From Sulfurospirillum sp. (GTDB taxonomy: Bacteria; Campylobacterota; Campylobacteria; Campylobacterales; Sulfurospirillaceae): a stretch of 39,972 nucleotides of DNA. Below, in pieces: positions 17,996 to 25,007 of this stretch. The notes beneath the pieces are model-generated. The model made no database searches, was not told where the DNA came from, and worked only from the letters and a program-made list of their open reading frames with translations. The stretch lies in NCBI GenBank assembly GCA_018058685.1, contig JAGOZL010000006.1, positions 1 to 39,972 of the forward strand, read 5' to 3'. How positions within the stretch are numbered: position 1 is the first letter of the stretch; every line of letters starts with the position of its first letter. A program made the translations under genes and the position numbers.

Positions 17996-19001
17996 CGCTT
18001 ACATGAATGCATGGTTGTATGAAGAAGGTGGGTATTATACCAAAAGACGCACCATTGGAAAAGAGGGTGATTTTTATACAGCAGTGAGTACGAGTATGTT
18101 TTTTGGCGGAAGTATTGCTAAAAGGCTTATTCGTACGATTGAGAGTGGTTATCTCTCTTCTTCGTGTTGTGTCGTGGAGATAGGAGCGCATAAGGGGTAT
18201 TTACTTGCCGATATGATTCAATTTATCTTTTCTCTCAAGCCTGAATATCTTAAAAGCATTCAATTTGTCATTGTTGAGCCTTTTGAAGAGAACCAAATCA
18301 TGCAAAAAGAGTATTTTCATGAAGCTTTTGGCGATGCAATCCAGCTTTTACATGTAAAGAGTTTGGAAGCTTTTACATGTAAAGAAGCGTTCATCGTTGC
18401 CAATGAAATTTTTGATGCTTTTGCATGCGAAGTTATCAAGGGTGAAGAGATGCTTTTTATCGAAGAAGACGAAGCTTTTTTTAAACCTATGGATGCGCAA
18501 ACACGCGAAATGGCTAAAGCCTTTGGGCTTAGTAAAGGAGAATTGTGTTTGGAGTATGAGCCTTTTGCAAAAGCCCTAAAACGTAGTTGCGAGCGTTATG
18601 AATTTGTAACGTTTGATTATGGTGACACAGAGGCACGAGAAGATTTTTCACTGCGCGTGTATGACAAACATCAGGTTTATCCTTTCTTTGCACTTACATC
18701 CTTGGTTGAAGAAAATCTGCGTGAAGCAAAGCCTTTTCATGAACTTTTCCAACGATCAGATATAACGTATGATGTTAATTTTACCCATCTTATCCATGCG
18801 TTTGAAAAAAGTGGTGCTAGGGTAGAAATGTACGCGACGCAGATGAAGGCATTGGTTGAATTTGGTTTGATAGAACTTTTAGAAATGCTTCAAAAAAATG
18901 TTTCCGAAAAAGCGTATAACAGCGAAATGAACAAAGTAAAAATTCTTATAGACCCATCTTTCATGGGAGAGCGTTTTAAAATGGTCTGTTTTCGCGCCTA
19001 A
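17985..19001 (+). CDS. SAM-dependent methyltransferase, MidA/NDUFAF7 family (DUF185)
   Basis: 338 residues. The family includes NDUFAF7, which methylates an arginine of respiratory complex I; the bacterial substrate is unknown. The family start 'FSAYMNAWLYEEGGYYTKRRTIGKEGDFYTAVSTSMFFGGSIA' is clear, followed by the SAM-binding 'CCVVEIGAHKGYLLADMI' and 'VIVEPFEENQIMQKEYF', then 'FIVANEIFDAFACEVI'. A GTG start follows AAGGA at six bases. It overlaps the TolC gene by 11 bases and the convergent acpS by four. It carries two copies of an 18-base repeat containing the palindrome (18343-18360 and 18368-18385). Confidence 0.87.
   Translation: MKFSAYMNAWLYEEGGYYTKRRTIGKEGDFYTAVSTSMFFGGSIAKRLIRTIESGYLSSSCCVVEIGAHKGYLLADMIQFIFSLKPEYLKSIQFVIVEPFEENQIMQKEYFHEAFGDAIQLLHVKSLEAFTCKEAFIVANEIFDAFACEVIKGEEMLFIEEDEAFFKPMDAQTREMAKAFGLSKGELCLEYEPFAKALKRSCERYEFVTFDYGDTEAREDFSLRVYDKHQVYPFFALTSLVEENLREAKPFHELFQRSDITYDVNFTHLIHAFEKSGARVEMYATQMKALVEFGLIELLEMLQKNVSEKAYNSEMNKVKILIDPSFMGERFKMVCFRA
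18343..18385. repeat. Two 18-base direct repeats, each holding TTACATGTAA, in the methyltransferase gene
   Basis: AGCTTTTACATGTAAAGA occurs at 18343-18360 and 18368-18385, exactly 25 bases apart. The palindromes are at 18348-18357 and 18373-18382. The first copy is read as Leu-Leu-His-Val-Lys, the second in another frame as Ala-Phe-Thr-Cys-Lys. Confidence 0.93.
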
Positions 19002-19372
19002 TGAAACAAAACACGCTTCTCTTTTTTCCCCTCAATAACAGCTACGGCAATCGCAAAACCATTATCATGCGTGATGGATAAAGAAGTATCTGTAATCGCA
19101 AAGGTTTCAATGAGATGGTGTGAGAGGGTAAAATAAGGGGCATTTTTAGCATCTTTGTAAAGCTTGATATCAAAAAAACCACACGTTTGAGAAATGCCTA
19201 ATCCCAAAGCTTTAGATATGGCTTCTTTTGCGGCAAAAAAACCTGCAAGAGTCGCATCACTCTTAACTAAAGCAATTTCATCGGAGCTTAAAAATTTAGT
19301 GAGCGCTTTGTCTCCAAAACGCTCTTTGAAGTGTTTCATTCGCTCAATAGAGACGATATCAACACCTATCAT
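18998..19372 (-). CDS. acpS: Holo-[acyl-carrier-protein] synthase
   Basis: 124 residues. It transfers 4'-phosphopantetheine from CoA to a serine of acyl carrier protein, activating fatty acid synthesis. The Mg2+-binding residues are in 'MIGVDIVSIERMKHF' (D5) and 'AGFFAAKEAISKALGLG' (E50). 'LSHHLIETFAITDTSLSITHDNGFAIAVAVIE' covers the C-terminal strand and the 'SxTH' motif. The ATG overlaps the fliL stop (coupled translation), a pairing I also know from Campylobacter. The 3' end overlaps the convergent methyltransferase gene by four bases. Confidence 0.95.
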   Translation of the reverse strand: MIGVDIVSIERMKHFKERFGDKALTKFLSSDEIALVKSDATLAGFFAAKEAISKALGLGISQTCGFFDIKLYKDAKNAPYFTLSHHLIETFAITDTSLSITHDNGFAIAVAVIEGKKEKRVLFH

Positions 19373-19905
19373 TGCACCACAAAATCAGTGAAGTAGATAT
19401 TTTTGATGTAGCCATCAGAGAGATTTTCGTTAATTTTATTTAAGACTTCTTCTTTGAGTTTGTCTTTACCTTTAAGCGTGCTAATCTCTTCAAAGGTTTT
19501 AGAAGAAAAGGTACGAATGATGATATCGCGAACCAAAGATTTTTTTTGATCCATTTCAGGCTGTAATTTAGCATCGCTTAATTCCAAATCAACGGCAACT
19601 TTCAAAAAGCGGTTACCGCTCTCACTTAAGAGGTTGACAACAAACTGCGCCATAGGATACATCGGTCCAATTGCCAACCCATCGGTTGATTTTTTTGAGC
19701 TTTTCTTTTTATCGGATTTCATATCTGATTGGGTTGTTTGTGTTACAGGAGCTGCTTCATCTTCTCCACCGAGTAAAAAGAATGCCGCCGCACCACCACC
19801 GACAAGCAGGAGTACCAAAAGTGCTACAACGATGATTAAGACCATATTGCCTTTGGGTTTTTTTTCAACAATTTCGTCATTTTCGTCAGGTTTTTTTCCT
19901 GCCAT
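19369..19905 (-). CDS. fliL: Flagellar basal body-associated protein FliL
   Basis: 178 residues. FliL sits at the flagellar motor and supports stator function. It has a short cytoplasmic N-terminus (1-20, charged), one transmembrane helix ('MVLIIVVALLVLLLVGGGAAAFFLL', 21-45), a Lys/Ser-rich linker and the periplasmic domain 'GPMYPMAQFVVNLLSESGNRFLKVAVDLELSD...RDIIIRTFSSKTFEEISTLKGKDKLKEEVLNKINENL' ending 'IYFTDFVVQ', the usual FliL C-terminus. AAAGGA lies seven bases before the ATG. It is separated from radA by 68 bases that hold the palindrome at 19924-19933. Confidence 0.95.
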   Translation of the reverse strand: MAGKKPDENDEIVEKKPKGNMVLIIVVALLVLLLVGGGAAAFFLLGGEDEAAPVTQTTQSDMKSDKKKSSKKSTDGLAIGPMYPMAQFVVNLLSESGNRFLKVAVDLELSDAKLQPEMDQKKSLVRDIIIRTFSSKTFEEISTLKGKDKLKEEVLNKINENLSDGYIKNIYFTDFVVQ

Positions 19906-19923
19906 AGAGTTTCCTTTGTGTCT

Positions 19924-19933
19924 TTACATGTAA
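19924..19933. repeat. TTACATGTAA palindrome between radA and fliL
   Basis: CTTTACATGTAAG context, 18 bases upstream of the fliL start codon, in its probable leader. Confidence 0.9.
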
Positions 19934-19973
19934 GAGTTTTTATAGTTCCAAATCGTCATGTGAGATGAAAAAT

Positions 19974-21332
19974 TTACATCCACTCGATGAGTTTAGAAAC
20001 TTCGTCGACATTATAACATTTGATACCCTCGATTTTTTCCAAAGGTAAGGATGGAACAACCGCTTTTTCAAATTGTTGTGCCTTGGCTTCTTTAAGGCGT
20101 AAGTCAAGATTGAAAATATCACGCACATCCCCAATTAAAGAGACTTCGCCAATAAAAATCGTATCTTTACTAATAGGACGATTGCGGTATGAACTGATGA
20201 TAGCGGCAATAATAGCTAAATCAGCCGATGTTTCCGTGATTTTGATACCGCCTGCGATGTTGATGTAGACATCGTATTGGTTAAAAGGAAGGTCTAGTTT
20301 TCGCTCTAAAAGCGCTAAAAGCATCGTTAAACGGTTGAGTTCATAGCCTGTTGCACTGCGTTTAGGTGTAGGATAGCTACTCTCACTCACCAGTGCTTGA
20401 ACTTCTAAAACAATGGGGCGACTTCCTTCCATCAAAACAGTAATGGCAGAACCTGCTTGTGCTCGTCCGCGTGTAAAAAACTTTTTAGAGATATCTTTGG
20501 CACTCACAAGTCCAACTTTGGTCATCTCAAAAATGCCTACTTCGCTGGTCGTTCCAAAACGGTTTTTAAAGCCTCGTAAGAGTCGAAGTTCCCTAGAAGA
20601 ATCTCCCTCAAAATAAAGCACCGTATCCACCATATGCTCTAAAACTCTAGGACCTGCGATGGTTCCATCTTTGGTAATATGTCCGATGATAAACGTTGCA
20701 ATATTTTTAGCTTTCCCAAAACGCATCAGTTCAAAAGTGATTTCACGTACTTGCGAGACACTTCCGGGAGCTGAGCTAATTTTTTCACTGTAAATGGTTT
20801 GAATAGAATCAATCACTAACACTTCAAACGCATGTTTTTCTAACTCTTTAAAAATCGTATCGAGTCTAATTTCAGAGAGTAAAAAGAGGTCTTTGTAGTT
20901 GCTATCCACTCGGTTAGCACGCAGTTTGATTTGGCTAGAAGACTCTTCTCCGCTGACATAAAGTACTTTTTTTCCCTCACGTGCGAGATTGCCTGCGATT
21001 TTAAGTAAGAGTGTTGATTTGCCAACCCCCGGACTTCCCCCGATGAGTGTGAGGCTTCCTTGAACGATACCACCACCTAAGACCAAGTCAAGTTCGCTAT
21101 CTCCAGAACTGTAACGCTCGATATGTTCATAAGCAACATCAGTAATAGGAATGGCATGGCTTAAACTACTGTTTGAAGAAGGGTTGGCGTTAATCTCTTT
21201 TAAAACATCTATTTGGTTTTGACTAAGCTCAATAAAATCATCCCAAGCCCCACAACTTGGACATTTTCCAAGCCACTTTGCACTTTGATGCCCACAGGCT
21301 TGGCATTCAAATAAGATCTGTTTTTTAGCCAT
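19974..21332 (-). CDS. radA: DNA repair protein RadA
   Basis: 452 residues. RadA (Sms) is a RecA-like helicase that drives branch migration in recombination repair and transformation. The zinc finger has C10, C13, C24 and C27 in 'FECQACGHQSAKWLGKCPSCG'. The ATPase has Walker A 'GGSPGVGKST' and the RadA signature 'GFKNRFGTTSEVGIFEM'. The C-terminal part is a Lon-protease-like domain ('VYINIAGGIKITETSADLAIIAAIISSYRNRPI') without protease function. The ATG overlaps ftsY by eight bases. It follows tlpA-ftsY in one transcript. Confidence 0.97.
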   Translation of the reverse strand: MAKKQILFECQACGHQSAKWLGKCPSCGAWDDFIELSQNQIDVLKEINANPSSNSSLSHAIPITDVAYEHIERYSSGDSELDLVLGGGIVQGSLTLIGGSPGVGKSTLLLKIAGNLAREGKKVLYVSGEESSSQIKLRANRVDSNYKDLFLLSEIRLDTIFKELEKHAFEVLVIDSIQTIYSEKISSAPGSVSQVREITFELMRFGKAKNIATFIIGHITKDGTIAGPRVLEHMVDTVLYFEGDSSRELRLLRGFKNRFGTTSEVGIFEMTKVGLVSAKDISKKFFTRGRAQAGSAITVLMEGSRPIVLEVQALVSESSYPTPKRSATGYELNRLTMLLALLERKLDLPFNQYDVYINIAGGIKITETSADLAIIAAIISSYRNRPISKDTIFIGEVSLIGDVRDIFNLDLRLKEAKAQQFEKAVVPSLPLEKIEGIKCYNVDEVSKLIEWM

Positions 21333-22209
21333 GGTGACTTACAAAAATAGCATCTAAAATGGTTTCGATGTAAGCATCAGGTTCAAAAGGAATCAAATCA
21401 TCACGTCCCTCACCCACACCCACATAAGCAATAGGAAGCCCAAGTGCTTTCGCGATGCCAAATAAAGAACCTCCTTTGGCTGTACCATCAAGTTTTGTGA
21501 TAATAATAGCATCAATACCCACCATCTCATGAAAAGCTTTAGCTTGGTTAATCGCCGATGTTCCTTGTGTGCCATCTAAGATAAGGATTTTACGATGGGG
21601 TGCTCCAGCAAGTGCTTTATCACAGATGCGGACGATTTTTTTGAGTTCATTGGCAAGATTGACTTGGTTATGCAAACGTCCTGCTGTATCGATAATCACA
21701 TGGTCTATTTTTTTTGCAAGGGCTGAACTGATGGTATCATAAGCCACAGCGGATGGGTCGTGCCCTTGTTGGGTGTAGACGATGCCTACATCAATTCTTT
21801 CTGCCCAACTTTTAAGTTGTTCAATGGCGGCGGCTCTAAAGGTATCAGCCGCACCAAGCAAGACGCTTTTCCCTTCTTTTTTATAGTTGTGTGCTAGTTT
21901 AGCAATGGTTGTTGTCTTTCCTGCACCATTAACACCCATGACGAGTTCAACAAAAGGTGCTTTTCCCTCTTGTAGGTGAGCAGTGTCATAGAGAAAATAG
22001 GCTTTTAAAACACGCTTGATATCTGCTTTTGCAATCATGTTTGAAGGTGGAAGATAATAGATAATCTCTTCGACCAATTCATAAGGAATGTCTGATTCGA
22101 TTAAAATCTCTTCTAAAAGAGTTTTATCGATTTTTTCGACCTTTTCAGGCAAAATTTCTTTTATGGCTCCGAGTGTTTTCCCGAGTCCTTTTTTGATAAA
22201 ACTAAACAT
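21325..22209 (-). CDS. ftsY: Signal recognition particle receptor FtsY
   Basis: 294 residues, lacking the long acidic A-domain of the enterobacterial protein, as is normal in this phylum. GTPase that docks SRP-ribosome complexes at the inner membrane. The N domain (1-85) precedes the NG GTPase: G1 'GVNGAGKTTTIAKLA', 'LGAADTFRAAAIEQL', 'DTAGRLHNQVNLANELKKI', 'TKLDGTAKGG' and 'YVGVGEGRDDLIPFEPDAYI'. Its ATG overlaps the tlpA stop by one base (TAATG). Confidence 0.97.
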   Translation of the reverse strand: MFSFIKKGLGKTLGAIKEILPEKVEKIDKTLLEEILIESDIPYELVEEIIYYLPPSNMIAKADIKRVLKAYFLYDTAHLQEGKAPFVELVMGVNGAGKTTTIAKLAHNYKKEGKSVLLGAADTFRAAAIEQLKSWAERIDVGIVYTQQGHDPSAVAYDTISSALAKKIDHVIIDTAGRLHNQVNLANELKKIVRICDKALAGAPHRKILILDGTQGTSAINQAKAFHEMVGIDAIIITKLDGTAKGGSLFGIAKALGLPIAYVGVGEGRDDLIPFEPDAYIETILDAIFVSHHG

Positions 22210-22757
22210 TATAAAACTTTCTTAATATCAGCATCAATCATCTCTTCTGGAACGGCTCCAACATAATGGGTTGAATAATTGCCATTTTTATCGTATAAAA
22301 ACATCAATGGAATATTTTTGACTCCTCCAACGCTTTTAGCAAATTTGAAATTTTCAGAAGAATTAGTAATAGGGTATTGAATAGCGTTATATTTAATAAA
22401 GCTCGCGATTTCTTCATTGGATTTATTTTCTTCCAATAAAATGCTAATAATGATAAAGTTTTCTTTGTATTTTTCTTGAAGATTGTTAAGATGGGGAATT
22501 TCGGCTTTGCATGGAGGACACCATGTAGCAAAAAAGTTAACAAGAACCACTTTATTTTCATAGCCTGAAAAAATAAATCCTTTTTCAGTAGGGGTAACAA
22601 TAATTTCTTTACCATCAGTGCTTGTGAGTGTAATTTTTTCACTTTTAGATGTTTCTTTAAGTGGTTTTGCTTGAGCCTCTTCTTTTTTAGATTCAGAAGA
22701 ACAACCGCCCCAAAAGAGTAACGATGTTGTGGCCAAAATGCTTATCCAGAGTTTCAT
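22209..22757 (-). CDS. TlpA-like thioredoxin-fold lipoprotein
   Basis: 182 residues. Periplasmic thiol-disulfide protein of the TlpA/ResA type. The N-terminus MKLWISILATTSLLFWGGC has a hydrophobic segment and a lipobox-like FWGGC (Cys19), with an unusual Trp at -3. The thioredoxin domain has 'VVLVNFFATWCPPCKAEIPHL' with the active-site pair C80-P-P-C83 and the cis-Pro loop 'VKNIPLMFLYDKNG'. Such proteins reduce haem-binding cysteines of apocytochrome c or other exported proteins; the target here is unknown. The start ATG at 22757 follows AAAGGA at five bases; a TTG at 22760 is less likely. A -10 (reads TATAAT) lies at 22787-22792. Confidence 0.87.
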   Translation of the reverse strand: MKLWISILATTSLLFWGGCSSESKKEEAQAKPLKETSKSEKITLTSTDGKEIIVTPTEKGFIFSGYENKVVLVNFFATWCPPCKAEIPHLNNLQEKYKENFIIISILLEENKSNEEIASFIKYNAIQYPITNSSENFKFAKSVGGVKNIPLMFLYDKNGNYSTHYVGAVPEEMIDADIKKVL

Positions 22758-22786
22758 CAAAGTCCTTTACTTAATCGTAATAAAAT

Positions 22787-22792
22787 ATTATA
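22787..22792 (-). promoter_or_regulatory. Candidate -10 box for the tlpA-ftsY-radA operon
   Basis: ATTATA on the plus strand reads TATAAT toward tlpA, 30 bases from its start codon, in the 76-base gap shared with the divergent 5-FCL gene. Confidence 0.4.
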
Positions 22793-22833
22793 AAGGATAT
22801 CATTATATTGAAGTGAGGCTTAAAACGACAACA

Positions 22834-23487
22834 ATGAAAAAAATTAGGTTTGAAAATAAATGGGAATTTCGTCACTATGCAAAGCAAAAACTCCTCAAAA
22901 GTATCAATGCTTATAAGCGTGATAAAATTATTTCACGCCACATTTTAGACATCGTTGAGGAGCTTAAACCGACCACTCTTTTACTCTATATTCCTCTTTC
23001 TATTGAGCCTAATATTCGAGATGTGATACGAATTTGTCAAAAAAAATGTCAGGTTTTTGTACCATTTATGGAAGGTATTAGTTTCAAGATGGTAAGATAT
23101 AGATTGCCTTTATATACAAAACAATTTAACATCAAAGAGCCTAAAAATTCTTTTGCGGTTAATCCAAAAATTGATTTAGCCATAGTGCCCGTCATAGGGG
23201 TTGATGGAGCACTTAAAAGAATTGGTTTTGGAAAAGGGATGTATGATCGATTTTTCGATACCCTTGCTACAAAGCCAACTGTAGTGTTTGTTCAACGAGA
23301 ACTTTGTATGACACAAACACTTTTAGGCGAAGAACACGATATCGGAGCCGATATTTATTTAACCCCTTATTACACTATTATTCAAAGAGGACACGATGGT
23401 CTTAGAGTCACTAGCAGTAGGTGCAGCAGTCGTAAGCGGCGCTGCAGGGTTTTTCATCGCCAAAAAGATGGAAGCGGCCAATTATGA
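22834..23487 (+). CDS. 5-formyltetrahydrofolate cyclo-ligase, with a long overlap into rny
   Basis: 217 residues. The enzyme converts 5-formyl-THF to 5,10-methenyl-THF with ATP. Motifs include 'LLLYIPLSIEPNIRDVIRICQKKCQVFVPFMEG', 'IDLAIVPVIGVDGALKRIGFGKGMYDRFFDT' (the conserved P-G-x-G-K-G-x-Y-D-R region) and 'DIGADIYLTPYYTII', which is where the family normally ends. The frame then runs another 30 residues ('HDGLRVTSSRCSSRKRRC...'), Arg/Ser/Cys-rich and unlike the family, because it reads through the first 92 bases of rny in another frame. The ATG at 22834 matches the family start but lacks a well-spaced ribosome site (GAGG is about 14 bases away). Confidence 0.85.
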   Translation: MKKIRFENKWEFRHYAKQKLLKSINAYKRDKIISRHILDIVEELKPTTLLLYIPLSIEPNIRDVIRICQKKCQVFVPFMEGISFKMVRYRLPLYTKQFNIKEPKNSFAVNPKIDLAIVPVIGVDGALKRIGFGKGMYDRFFDTLATKPTVVFVQRELCMTQTLLGEEHDIGADIYLTPYYTIIQRGHDGLRVTSSRCSSRKRRCRVFHRQKDGSGQL

Positions 23488-24949
23488 GATCCATGTTGCT
23501 CAAGCAAGAGCCAAAGCAAAAGCGATAGAGCATGAAGCAGAATTAATCCTTAGCAATAGCAATATCAAAGTGAAAGAAGCAGAGCTTGAAGCCAAGCGTC
23601 GCTATGATGACAAAACTATAGCACTCAAAAAAGAGCATTCTGAAAAAGTACTAGAGTTAGAGAAAAAAGAGCGAACCTACAAAGAAGAGTTGAAAAAAAT
23701 TGAAAAAGAGCGCCAAGACGTAGAAGCTCTTCAAAATGATGCCACTTCTGTGTTTCAAGAAGGAAAGCAACTAAAAGATGAATACAGTGCCAAAGTTCGA
23801 GAAGCACTTCTTGTTTTAGAGCGTTCTGCTGGACTGACGCAAAGTGAGGCCAAAGAGATTGTTTTAGCAAAAGTTGAAGAGCAATCCCGTGCACAAATAG
23901 CTCATATGGTTAGACGTTTGGAAGAAGAAGCCAAACAAGATGCTAAGCGAAGAGTGAATTACATCCTAGCACAAGCCACCACACGTTTTGCTGGTGAATA
24001 TGCAGCAGAGCGTTTGATTAATGTGGTCAATATTAAAGACGATGAACTCAAAGGTCGTATTATTGGAAAAGAAGGGCGAAATATTAAAACCTTAGAGATG
24101 CTTTTAGGGGTGGATATTATTATTGACGATACACCTAATGCGATTATTTTGAGTAGCTTTAACCTTTACCGTCGTGCGATTGCAACGAAAGTTATTGAGC
24201 TTTTGGTTCAAGATGGACGTATTCAGCCTGCGCGAATTGAAGGAATTTATGAAAAAGTGAAAGATGAATTTGACCAAAGTTTGATGGAAGAGGGTGAAAA
24301 TATCATCATCGACCTTGGTATCACTAAAGTACATCCAGAGCTTGTAAAACTCATTGGTCGTCTGAAATTTAGAGCAAGTTATGGTCAAAATGCGCTAGCG
24401 CACTCTTTAGAAGTGGCACACTTAGCAGGTATTATTGCAGCTGAAACGGGTGGCGATGTGTTGTTGGCACGACGAGCGGGAATTTTACACGACATTGGTA
24501 AAGCATTGACGCATGAAACAGCTGGAAGCCATGTGGATTTGGGTGCTGAAATTTGTCGTCGTTATAAAGAGCACGATGTTGTTATCAATGCGATTTTTGC
24601 CCACCACGGACATGAAGAGCCAACCTCTGTTGAATCTGCTGCTGTCTGTGCTGCTGACACACTCTCCGCCGCACGTCCTGGAGCACGTAGAGAAGTACTA
24701 GAGAGCTTCTTAAAGCGTGTTCAAGATATTGAAGATATTGCAAAAAGCAAACAAGGAATCAAGCAAGTATATGCCATTAACGCTGGGCGAGAGATCCGTG
24801 TTATTGCCAATGCAAAACTTATCAATGATGATGAAGCGGTTCTTTTGGCCAAAGAGATTGCTCAAGAAATTGAGAGTAAAGTGCAGTACCCTGGAGAAAT
24901 TAAAGTCAATGTTATTAGAGAACTTCGCGCAGTCGATTTTGCTCGTTAA
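23396..24949 (+). CDS. rny: Ribonuclease Y
   Basis: 517 residues. Membrane-bound endoribonuclease that starts mRNA decay. In order: an N-terminal transmembrane helix (about 4-22), a long coiled coil (about 25-190), a KH RNA-binding domain with 'GRIIGKEGRNIKTLEMLLGVDIIID' (220-244) and the HD catalytic domain with 'QNALAHSLEVAHLAGIIA' (H336) and 'RRAGILHDIGKALTHE' (H365, D366). AGAGGA lies about five bases before the ATG. It starts inside the 5-FCL gene. A hairpin follows its stop. Confidence 0.97.
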   Translation: MVLESLAVGAAVVSGAAGFFIAKKMEAANYEIHVAQARAKAKAIEHEAELILSNSNIKVKEAELEAKRRYDDKTIALKKEHSEKVLELEKKERTYKEELKKIEKERQDVEALQNDATSVFQEGKQLKDEYSAKVREALLVLERSAGLTQSEAKEIVLAKVEEQSRAQIAHMVRRLEEEAKQDAKRRVNYILAQATTRFAGEYAAERLINVVNIKDDELKGRIIGKEGRNIKTLEMLLGVDIIIDDTPNAIILSSFNLYRRAIATKVIELLVQDGRIQPARIEGIYEKVKDEFDQSLMEEGENIIIDLGITKVHPELVKLIGRLKFRASYGQNALAHSLEVAHLAGIIAAETGGDVLLARRAGILHDIGKALTHETAGSHVDLGAEICRRYKEHDVVINAIFAHHGHEEPTSVESAAVCAADTLSAARPGARREVLESFLKRVQDIEDIAKSKQGIKQVYAINAGREIRVIANAKLINDDEAVLLAKEIAQEIESKVQYPGEIKVNVIRELRAVDFAR

Positions 24950-24955
24950 ATAGTT

Positions 24956-24965
24956 TTACATGTAG
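24956..24965. repeat. TTACATGTAG, one-base variant of the iterated palindrome after rny
   Basis: Its right half forms the base of the rny terminator hairpin. Confidence 0.6.
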
Positions 24966-24985
24966 AGGAAAATTTCCTCTGCATG
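24959..24985 (+). terminator. rny terminator hairpin
   Basis: CATG (24959-24962), a U-G pair and AGAGGAAA pair with TTTCCTCT, G and CATG (to 24985) around a single-base loop position. The stem starts ten bases after the rny stop. The T-tract is weak (CTTCTTG), and the ABC gene begins soon after, so some readthrough is likely. Confidence 0.55.
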
Positions 24986-25007
24986 CTTCTTGAAATATCG
25001 GATACAG

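Noticed and set aside
22729-22833. N-terminal extension of the 5-FCL gene
   Set aside because: It overlaps the divergent tlpA start and reads unlike the family; MKKIRFENKWEFRHYAK at 22834 is the family start.
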